Below, in pieces: positions 18,974 to 25,444 of a stretch of 64,000 nucleotides of DNA. This DNA comes from a bacterium (lineage in GTDB: Bacteria; Myxococcota_A; Polyangia; Nannocystales; Nannocystaceae): NCBI GenBank assembly GCA_024742475.1, contig JANSYI010000025.1, positions 1-64,000 on the forward strand. Direction: 5' to 3'. The notes beneath the pieces are model-generated. The model did no database searches, was not told the origin of the DNA, and saw only the letters and a program-made list of their open reading frames with translations. Numbering within the stretch: position 1 is the first letter of the stretch; each line of letters starts with the position of its first letter. The translations under genes were made by a program, and so were the position numbers.

Positions 18974-20071
18974 ATGCAGCACGACCACGCGCGAGGCCCC
19001 GTTGCGCCCCGCACCCATGACCGACCCCTCGACGCCTACTTCGACGACATGGCGCCCCTGCAGCGCTTGTCGGCGGATGAAGAGCTCGAGCTCGCGCACG
19101 CCCTGATCGCCGCGAAGACCGACATGTGGACCTGTCTTCTCCAGGCACCCCGGGGCGTCGTCCGACAGGCCGTGGTTGACGTCCTGGGGGACAAGGCACC
19201 GGCCCTTCCGCACCGTGGGCGGCTCGGGGTCGAGCACTGCCCTCCCCTCGTCGCCGCAGACCGCGACTGCGAAATCGCCCGGCGGCTCACCGCGTGGGCC
19301 CACGCGCACCCTGAAGGCGGCGTGGACACCGTGCGCCTCCGAGCGGCGATCAACCGCACCCGCGACATTCGAGACCGCTTCGTCGGCGCAAACCTGGGCC
19401 TCGTGGTCAGCATCGCCAAGCGGTACGAGCGGCGGATGTTCGCGTTCTCGGATCTCATCCAGGAGGGCAACACCGGGCTGCTCAAGGCCGTCGACCGCTT
19501 CGACCCGGACCGCGGCTTCCGGTTCTCGACCTACGCAGTCTGGTGGATTCGCCACGCCATCGGGCGCGCACTCTCGGACAAGGGCCGCGAGATTCGCCTC
19601 CCGGTGCACGTCGCAGAGCGGCAGCAGACGCTCGTGCGCGCCCGCACCCAGTTCGAGTCGCAGCACGGCCGGCCCGCCACGGTCGCCGAGCTCGCCGAGC
19701 TGACCGGCTTCACCCCCGAGCGCGTCCGTCGACTCCTCGAAGTCGAGTACACCCGCGCCACAGCGCACGACCCCAGCACCAAGACCTCGCAACCCGTCCT
19801 CGTCGACGAGCTGCCCTCGCCGCCGCCCAACTACGAGGACGCCCTGGATGCCGACACGATGACAGAGGGTCTGCGCGAAGCGGTCGAGGCTCTGCCCCCG
19901 ATGCAGCGCGACATCATCTGCCAGCGCTTCGGCCTCGACGGCACCGCGCCGATGACCCTCCGTGAGGTCGGCAAGCTCCACCACCTCTCGCGCGAACGCA
20001 TCCGCCAGATCCAGGTGACGGCCTTGGCCCAGATGCGAGAGACCTTCGAGGACCGCGGCCTCGTGGCGTAG
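18974..20071 (+). CDS. RNA polymerase sigma-70 family factor, group 2-like
   Basis: 365 residues. Region 1.2 is at about residues 16-40 (LDAYFDDMAPLQRLSADEEL). Region 2 runs near residues 130-205, with the core-binding DLIQEGNTGLLKAV and the -10-reading RFSTYAVWWIRHAI. Region 3 covers about 210-265. Region 4, near 300-360, has the helix-turn-helix TLREVGKLHHLSRERIRQI. Region 1.1 is missing and region 1.2-2.1 carries a spacer, so it is an alternative factor of the RpoS/RpoH/SigB kind rather than the housekeeping one. The strong SD (AGGAGG) is locked in a 12-bp hairpin, pointing to control of its translation. It is convergent with the Nudix-fold gene. Confidence 0.93.
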   Translation: MQHDHARGPVAPRTHDRPLDAYFDDMAPLQRLSADEELELAHALIAAKTDMWTCLLQAPRGVVRQAVVDVLGDKAPALPHRGRLGVEHCPPLVAADRDCEIARRLTAWAHAHPEGGVDTVRLRAAINRTRDIRDRFVGANLGLVVSIAKRYERRMFAFSDLIQEGNTGLLKAVDRFDPDRGFRFSTYAVWWIRHAIGRALSDKGREIRLPVHVAERQQTLVRARTQFESQHGRPATVAELAELTGFTPERVRRLLEVEYTRATAHDPSTKTSQPVLVDELPSPPPNYEDALDADTMTEGLREAVEALPPMQRDIICQRFGLDGTAPMTLREVGKLHHLSRERIRQIQVTALAQMRETFEDRGLVA

Positions 20072-20086
20072 CGTGGCCCTCGAGGG

Positions 20087-20536
20087 CTACGCCAGACCGA
20101 CCCGGTACAGCTCGAGCGGTGCCGTCGGCATACCGCGGGCGTGCTCGGTGATGAGCGTCGCGATGGACGCGTCGCGGAGGTCGAGCGCGCCGACCTCGTT
20201 GGGGAGCAGGTATGACGCGGGCATCGTCGCGGTCTTTTCACTCAGCGCGTCGGTGGACAGACGGGCCTCGAGGACGAAGCGCAGGCGGCCGGTGCGGCTG
20301 CCGGGCAGCAAGGGCATGTGTGACACGCGAACCACACCTTCGAGGACCGGTGTGCAGCCGGACGCTCGTTGCACGATGCGCTCCGCCGCCGTGAGGACGT
20401 CTTCACCGTGCTCGACCGCGCCCGCGGGCGGAAACCACGTTCCGCCACGGTTGTCGTCTCGCACCATGAGATAGCGATATCCCCTTCGCACCAGCACGAT
20501 GACGACGACGCGAACGCTGTGGCCTTCGGGCGGCAC
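20087..20536 (-). CDS. Nudix-fold protein with degenerate catalytic box
   Basis: 149 residues from GTG at 20536, chosen because longer versions run into the divergent lipoprotein gene. The fold is clear: strand VRVVVIVLVRRG, then TWFPPAGAVEHGEDVLTAAE and a helix. In the 23-residue Nudix box the first half is kept (G39...E45). The metal-binding REUxEExGU is RIVQRASGC (residues 53-61), so the three key glutamates are replaced by Ile, Arg and Ala. Hydrolysis of nucleoside diphosphate derivatives is therefore doubtful; it may bind a nucleotide as a sensor. Its neighbours, a sigma factor and a lipoprotein, do not suggest a substrate. Confidence 0.78.
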   Translation of the reverse strand: MPPEGHSVRVVVIVLVRRGYRYLMVRDDNRGGTWFPPAGAVEHGEDVLTAAERIVQRASGCTPVLEGVVRVSHMPLLPGSRTGRLRFVLEARLSTDALSEKTATMPASYLLPNEVGALDLRDASIATLITEHARGMPTAPLELYRVGLA

Positions 20537-20633
20537 CCACCGATGGTACCTGTAAGCGCTGCGAAAGCGGAGGCGTTGAGGTCCTGCGATGCGGTTGATC
20601 TCCGGCGTGATGCAATCGATTCTGCCGCCAGGC

Positions 20634-21242
20634 ATGCGCGCGACGACTCCTTTGCCACCTCGATGCGGTCCGTGGGTGATCGGTTTGGTTCTCCTGGCCC
20701 TCGGCGGTTGCAAGGTCTCGAAGACCCAGGCTCCAGGCGGACGGCTCGACGATATCGCCGCGATCGAGTCGGAGCTCGCGGCCAACGCGGCCCGGCTCGA
20801 GTCTCAGGGCGTCGTCGTGACGGTGCCGCCAGCCTCCCCCGGTGAGGACGAGGTCGACGGTGCAGACGCGTCGCCCAAACCCGCGGTCGGCCCACCGCCC
20901 GAACCCGCCCCAGAAGCCGAGCCCGTGCCATCACCGACCGACGCGCCGGTGACCCTCTCGGAGGAGTCCGACGACGACGCCGACTTCGAGTCGGTCGACC
21001 GCTCTCCTGGCTACGCCCCAACCCGTCAGAAGCGCAAGAAGAGCCTACGGGGAGCCCGCCGCGATGAACAGACCCGGTGCGAGCGGATCTGTGACCTCGC
21101 CGACAACACGTGCGACCTCGCCGACAAGATCTGCGCGCTCGCCGACGAGCACGTGGACGACGTGCGCTACGAAGACGCATGCGACCGCGCCGAGGCCCAA
21201 TGCGAGGCCGCCTCGGACGCCTGCGCCCAGTGCGAGGACTGA
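20634..21242 (+). CDS. lipoprotein with cysteine-heptad C-terminus
   Basis: 202 residues from the ATG at 20634 (in-frame ATGs at 20589 and 20610 are possible). The signal peptide ends in LALGGC. A proline- and acid-rich linker (residues about 60-120) leads to a basic patch (RQKRKKSLRGARR). The end is a helical segment with cysteines every three to seven residues: CERICDLADNTCDLADKICA, then CDRAEAQCEAASDACAQC. The regular C-x6-C spacing implies either disulfide-stapled helices or metal binding. Proteins with this ending are recurrent in myxobacteria, but no function is known to me. Confidence 0.7.
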   Translation: MRATTPLPPRCGPWVIGLVLLALGGCKVSKTQAPGGRLDDIAAIESELAANAARLESQGVVVTVPPASPGEDEVDGADASPKPAVGPPPEPAPEAEPVPSPTDAPVTLSEESDDDADFESVDRSPGYAPTRQKRKKSLRGARRDEQTRCERICDLADNTCDLADKICALADEHVDDVRYEDACDRAEAQCEAASDACAQCED

Positions 21243-21269
21243 CGGCTCGGCTGCGGCCGTAGGATTCTG

Positions 21270-21620
21270 CTAGGCGAACTCGACAGCCGCGACCGCGATG
21301 CCGAGGTGGTAGACGAAGAGCGAGTTGTACGCAAGACACGCGACGCCGAGGCCGGCCACGGCCAGAGGGCGATCGCGATGACGCCAAAGCAACAGCACGC
21401 CCAGGCTCACCAAGGCCATCTTCACGAGCATGAAACCGATGGCGCTTTGGGACAGGATGCCTTCGAGGAGCAGGTTCGCTTCTTCGGCGATGCCCGCCTC
21501 GACCCACACGAGAGTGAAGACCGCATCGAGCAGGTTGAGGAGTACGAGAGAGACGACGACGACGCGCAGCAGGGACACCGAGCCGCGTCTCCAACGAGTG
21601 ACCGCTTCGCTTCCCACCAA
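21270..21620 (-). CDS. small integral membrane protein, DUF5658-like
   Basis: 116 residues with three to four membrane helices: VSLLRVVVVSLVLLNLLDAV, SAIGFMLVKMALVSLGVLLL and PLAVAGLGVACLAYNSLFVY. The signature of the family, an Asp in the first helix followed by EEANLL (NLLDAVFTLVWVEAGIAEEA), is present. The function of this family is unknown. Its neighbours on both sides are convergent or separate transcription units, so context adds little. Confidence 0.7.
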   Translation of the reverse strand: MVGSEAVTRWRRGSVSLLRVVVVSLVLLNLLDAVFTLVWVEAGIAEEANLLLEGILSQSAIGFMLVKMALVSLGVLLLWRHRDRPLAVAGLGVACLAYNSLFVYHLGIAVAAVEFA

Positions 21621-21740
21621 TTGGGTCTGAATCGCGGTCGGGGGGTGTGCAACCCGATCCTACACGTCGGTGCTGATTTTTCTGCGATTCGCCCGTCTAC
21701 GGCCCCAGCGAGGGCAGTCTCGGCTCGCTCGATCTCGCGC

Positions 21741-22376
21741 TCAGGCCTTGGGCGGGGCGTCCGCGAGGAGCTCGCGGAGCGAAGCCGCCCACCCCTCGAG
21801 ATTCGCCGCCGTCGACTCGAGATCGGCCGCCGAGCGCGCGAGCACCGTCAGCTTCTTCTTGAGCAGCGCCTTCGCCTTGCGGACGCGGCCCCGCACCGTC
21901 CCCTCGGGGATGCCCAGCACGGCCGCCGTCTGTGAGGCCGAGAGCTCCTCCCAGTAGTAGAGCTCGAGCACGATCTGCGAGTCGATCGGGATGCGACGCA
22001 GCGCCTCGAGCAAGAGACGCTGCTCCTGCCGACGCCCGAGCAGCGTGTTGGGCCCGACCCGCGCGTCCTGCACCGACGTCTCGCCGAAGTCGAGCACCTC
22101 GGCTTTGCGCTGCTTGCGGTAGTGGTCTCGCAGCAGGTTGTTCGCGACCCCGAAGAGATAGGTGCGAAAGGTCGAGTCGCTCCGAAACCGCTCCCGGCCC
22201 TCGACGCTGGCCATGAAGGTCTGCTGGACGAGATCTTCGAGGGCCTCCTCCCGTACCTTGTTGCGAAAGAAGCGGTGGACGCTGGTGAAGTGCCGGTTGA
22301 ACAGCTCGTCCCCCGCACCCAAGTCGCCGCCGCGCCAGGCCTGCAGCAACTCGACATCGGTCCGACGATCGGCCAC
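21741..22376 (-). CDS. ECF sigma factor
   Basis: 211 residues from GTG at 22376. Region 2 spans residues 8-80 (ELFNRHFTSVHRFFRNKV, FRTYLFGVANNLLRDHYRKQ). Region 4 lies near residues 120-175 (LRRIPIDSQIVLELYYWEEL, then SQTAAVLGIPEGTVRGRVRK). It ends in an unusual 35-residue helical extension (AADLESTAANLEGWAASLRE). It recruits RNA polymerase to a small stress-type regulon. The gene follows a single-pass membrane protein by 13 bases on the same strand, a likely partner or anti-sigma factor. Confidence 0.92.
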   Translation of the reverse strand: MADRRTDVELLQAWRGGDLGAGDELFNRHFTSVHRFFRNKVREEALEDLVQQTFMASVEGRERFRSDSTFRTYLFGVANNLLRDHYRKQRKAEVLDFGETSVQDARVGPNTLLGRRQEQRLLLEALRRIPIDSQIVLELYYWEELSASQTAAVLGIPEGTVRGRVRKAKALLKKKLTVLARSAADLESTAANLEGWAASLRELLADAPPKA

Positions 22377-22389
22377 GGCCGGGACTGTA

Positions 22390-23106
22390 TCAGCGGGGGC
22401 GCAGACGGTCTGCTTCCGCCCGCGTCGCCTCGGCAGCCTCCGGCCTGCGCAACGCGTCGTAGCAGGAGGCCAGCGACGCCAGCAGCCGCGCCCGCGCCCC
22501 ACGGTGTCCTCTGTGCAGCTCGAGGTCGTCCAGCACGGCCCGCAGCAGCGCGATCGCCTGACGCGGTAGGCCCTCCTGGAGCAGCTGTGCCGCCACGTCG
22601 ACCGTCGAGTCGAGACGCTGCGCCGCCGCAGGGTCGGCCCACTGGGCTGCAACCGCGGCCGCCACCGCCTCTGTCCTCGCATGGGCATCGGCCAGCGCTT
22701 GCGCCCGGGCGAGCGCGCCCGGCCCGACGTCCGCGGGCGCGTCCTCGGTCGCGGGCGTCTCCGCCGGCGCCGAGATCTCGATGTGCTGGGGTCTCGCGGC
22801 GGGTTCGAGCAGTGAACGCGAGTCGCTGTGCCTCTGCCACAGCATGAGCGCGGCGAGGCCCCCGACGGCCAGGACCGGCACCGCCCAGACGAGCACCTGC
22901 GCCCCGAGACCGATCCGCTCGGTCTGGGGAGCGTCGACCTCCACGTCCGGCGGCAGTCCCGGAGGCGGAGGGGCCACCGGGACGCCGACGCCGAACATCT
23001 TGTGCCGCAGTCGAGCGCGAAGCTCTGCCGCGGCGAGATCTTCGGGCTCGTCGGCGCTCGCGCGCAGCTGGGCGCCCAGGTCGGGCGAAGAGCGGTCCGA
23101 CGACAT
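22390..23106 (-). CDS. single-pass membrane protein, likely partner of the ECF sigma factor
   Basis: 238 residues. A helical cytoplasmic N-terminus with LRARLRHKMFG (residues 29-40) is followed by a proline-rich stretch, one membrane helix (VLVWAVPVLAVGGLAALMLW, about 71-90) and an outer part with TPR-like helices (LLQEGLPRQAIALLRAVLDD). There is no zinc-binding HxxxCxxC anti-sigma motif, so it is not a classical ZAS protein. It precedes the sigma gene by 13 bases, the reverse of the usual order, which suggests co-expression. A TATGAT at 23121-23126 (leftward) could be its -10 box, but no good -35 is seen. Confidence 0.7.
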   Translation of the reverse strand: MSSDRSSPDLGAQLRASADEPEDLAAAELRARLRHKMFGVGVPVAPPPPGLPPDVEVDAPQTERIGLGAQVLVWAVPVLAVGGLAALMLWQRHSDSRSLLEPAARPQHIEISAPAETPATEDAPADVGPGALARAQALADAHARTEAVAAAVAAQWADPAAAQRLDSTVDVAAQLLQEGLPRQAIALLRAVLDDLELHRGHRGARARLLASLASCYDALRRPEAAEATRAEADRLRPR

Positions 23107-23457
23107 CGTTCGAGGCTGGAATCATACCGGTTTGCCCCCCCAGACCGGCGATGATCTTTTTTCCCGAACCGGTGCACTTTCCGTGATCGGTTCGGAGGCC
23201 ACTTCCACTAATGGGGCGCTCAGTCGCTGGCACGGCGACACGAGCCGCGTCCGGCGACGCCATCGCGAAGCAGAGTTGGCAACGACAGTCCCCCTTCGAA
23301 CCGTCCGACCCTGCAATCCCCACGCCTCCGCAACACCCCACCACCCATCGCGGTGGCGCACGGGGCTCGCGATGAACGCCGAACACCCCTGCCGGTTCCG
23401 GCTCGAGTACGACTCACCCCCGTACGACGAGCCGCGAGCCGGCTCTTTTCGTCAACG
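23107..23457. other. 351-base intergenic stretch with an inverted repeat
   Basis: No gene was recognised. It contains an 8-bp inverted repeat, CCGAACCG (23164-23171) and CGGTTCGG (23188-23195), next to a run of six T (A on the leftward transcript). The repeat could end the short gene at 23458 or be an operator for the ECF operon. The rest looks unremarkable. Confidence 0.4.
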
Positions 23458-23739
23458 TCACCAGCCGCTGGCCAAAGGAGGGCGCTGGGCGTGCCGCTGG
23501 AGCCGCTGTGCGCCCCCGACGATCGCCTCCGCGGCGGGCTCGAGGCTGTCTCTGAGCACGCCTTCGAGTCGGGTCGTCATCGTCGGAGACTTCAGCAACG
23601 ATTCCACCGCACACAACACCCCGTCGAGTTGGGCGTGAATGCTGCGCAGATCCTCCTCGAGCGCCTCGATCTGATGGTGCACGTCTCCACCATTGGCGGC
23701 GATCGCGAGATGACGCTCGTCCGAGTCGGGCTGAGACAT
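23458..23739 (-). CDS. small hypothetical coiled-coil protein
   Basis: 93 residues from the ATG at 23739, which has a GAGGA ribosome site eight bases ahead. The middle is an amphipathic helix (HHQIEALEEDLRSIHAQLDG) likely to form a coiled coil, followed by VLCAVESLL. There is no signal peptide or known domain. It is divergent from the aldo/keto reductase gene, with 82 bases between. Confidence 0.55.
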   Translation of the reverse strand: MSQPDSDERHLAIAANGGDVHHQIEALEEDLRSIHAQLDGVLCAVESLLKSPTMTTRLEGVLRDSLEPAAEAIVGGAQRLQRHAQRPPLASGW

Positions 23740-23821
23740 GGTCTGAGTCCTCATCGGCCAGCGGACGGAAAACTCGAGGGCATCTTCCCGATTTTCTCAG
23801 GCAGCGATACAACCGCGCACC

Positions 23822-24814
23822 ATGGAGTACCGGTTCTTGGGCAAGACGGGTGTCCGCGTGTCGTCGGTGGCCCTTGGAACGATGGCATTCGGCGGAGACG
23901 CGGACGCACAGACCAGCGAGGCGCTCTTTCGCGCCAGCCTCGACGCGGGCGTGAACCTCTTCGACTGCGCCGACGTCTACGCACGCGGCGCATCCGAGAC
24001 GATCCTCGGCGCGCTGATCGGCCCGGTCCGTGACGACGTCGTCGTGACCAGCAAGGCGTACTTTCCCGTCCGCGACGCCCCCAACGCCCGCGGCACGTCG
24101 CGATACCACCTGGTGCGCGCGGTCGAAGCGAGCCTGCGGCGGCTGAACACCGACCGCATCGACGTGTTCTTTCTGCACCGATGGGACGACGCGACCGACA
24201 TCGAGGAGACGCTGCGCGGCGTCGAGTCGCTCGTGCGCTCGGGCAAGATCCTCTATCCGGCTGCCTCCAACTTCGCCGCGTGGCAGACGATGAAGGCGCT
24301 CGGCATCGCCCGCGCGCGCGGCTGGGCGCCGCTGACCTGCATTCAGCCCATGTACAACCTCGCCAAGCGACAGGCCGAGTGCGAGCTGCTTCCAATGGCC
24401 GCCTCCGAGGGCCTGGGCGTGCTGCCCTACTCGCCTCTGGGCGGCGGCTTGCTCACCGGGAAGTACGGCCGCAACAAACGCCCAGCCTCGGGCCGCCTGC
24501 TCGACAACGAGATGTACGCCACGCGCTACGCCGCCGCGTCCAACTACGAGATCGCCGAGGCGTTCACCGACCTCGCCGAACAGGCTGGCGTCCACCCGGT
24601 CACGCTCGCGATCAGCTGGGTTGGCGCTCACCCGGCCGTGACCGCCCCGCTCATCGGCGGCCGCAACGTCGACCAGCTGCAGCCTGCGCTCGCGGCGGGC
24701 TCCTATCGGCTGCCGGCCGACCTCAAGGCCAAGCTCGACGCGCTCTCGCCTGCCCCCGCGATCGCGACCGACCGCAACGAAGAGAGCAGCGACCACAACT
24801 ACGGGGCCCGCTAG
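23822..24814 (+). CDS. aldo/keto reductase
   Basis: A 330-residue NADPH-dependent oxidoreductase of the (beta/alpha)8 fold that reduces aldehydes or ketones. All four catalytic residues are in place: Asp48 and Tyr53 (NLFDCADVYARG), Lys78 (VVVTSKAYF) and His119 (FFLHRWD). The start YRFLGKTGVRVSSVALGTM is typical of the YajO/YdhF-like or auxiliary-subunit-like branch. The C-terminal coenzyme motif (PLIGGRNVDQLQPAL) is intact. It appears to be a single-gene unit. The stop codon lies inside the first copy of a 23-bp tandem repeat. Confidence 0.94.
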   Translation: MEYRFLGKTGVRVSSVALGTMAFGGDADAQTSEALFRASLDAGVNLFDCADVYARGASETILGALIGPVRDDVVVTSKAYFPVRDAPNARGTSRYHLVRAVEASLRRLNTDRIDVFFLHRWDDATDIEETLRGVESLVRSGKILYPAASNFAAWQTMKALGIARARGWAPLTCIQPMYNLAKRQAECELLPMAASEGLGVLPYSPLGGGLLTGKYGRNKRPASGRLLDNEMYATRYAAASNYEIAEAFTDLAEQAGVHPVTLAISWVGAHPAVTAPLIGGRNVDQLQPALAAGSYRLPADLKAKLDALSPAPAIATDRNEESSDHNYGAR

Positions 24815-24874
24815 CCGCGTGGTTGGGCGCCCGCTAGCCGCGGGTATGGGCGCCCGCTAGCCCAAGGTCAGGGG
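24806..24874. repeat. three tandem 23-bp repeats between convergent genes
   Basis: GCCCGCTAGCC begins at 24806, 24829 and 24852, exactly 23 bases apart; the first two copies share GCCCGCTAGCCGCG and the third is degenerate. Each holds the palindrome GCTAGC. The first copy includes the aldo/keto reductase stop codon and the third overlaps the end of the convergent lipoprotein gene. Confidence 0.5.
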
Positions 24875-25419
24875 CAGCTGTAGGGCTCGCACATCAACGC
24901 GCGGACGACCGAGTTGTCGTTTTCGACATCGTCGTTGGCCGGGTCGAAGATCCACTCGGCGCTGCGGTCGATGCGGAAGCGGTACTCGGTGTCCGTCGAC
25001 CACCCGACCTCGACCGTGGCCGTCCAGGTGTCGCCCTGTCGCTCCATGGGTGCGCCCACGTCCCATCCGTCGTCGGCGAAGTCGCCCACGACGTCGACCG
25101 AGGTGTAGCCCTCGTCGGCCAGCGTGAACACGTGCGAACACAGCCGGGCATCCTCGGCGCAGTCGAGCGACGCACCGCTGGACCCTGCATCGCCCGAGGA
25201 CGCGTCGTCTCCGTCATCGGTGGTGTCGGGGCCGGCTGAGACCTGACCGGTGGTGGTGTAGTACCCGCCGCCGCCCTCGCCCTGTCCGTCGGACGGATCG
25301 TAGGCGTCCGTGCCCGCCGGTGGCTCGAGCGACGGGTCCGGGTCGGAGACCAACCCATCGGTGCCGCACGCGACGGTGACGAGCACGAGCGCAGCGAGCA
25401 GCCGGTACGAAGGACGCAT
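24868..25419 (-). CDS. lipoprotein with glycogen-binding-like (CBM48) domain
   Basis: 183 residues. The signal peptide ends in VTVAC (Cys18), followed by an Asp/Gly/Ser/Thr-rich spacer to about residue 90. The C-terminal 90 residues have the beta-sandwich pattern of the AMPK-type glycogen-binding domain: VDVVGDFADDGWDVGAPMER, DTWTATVEVGW, TEYRFRIDRS and EWIFDPANDD. Such domains hold alpha-glucans. It follows the GH13 amylase by 25 bases on the same strand, so it is probably a surface glucan-binding helper for that enzyme. Confidence 0.75.
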   Translation of the reverse strand: MRPSYRLLAALVLVTVACGTDGLVSDPDPSLEPPAGTDAYDPSDGQGEGGGGYYTTTGQVSAGPDTTDDGDDASSGDAGSSGASLDCAEDARLCSHVFTLADEGYTSVDVVGDFADDGWDVGAPMERQGDTWTATVEVGWSTDTEYRFRIDRSAEWIFDPANDDVENDNSVVRALMCEPYSCP

Positions 25420-25444
25420 GACGCTAGCGATATACCACGAGCAC

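Noticed and set aside
23121..23126. Leftward TATGAT as promoter of the ECF operon
   Set aside because: The expected -35 position reads GCCGGT; left as a note only.
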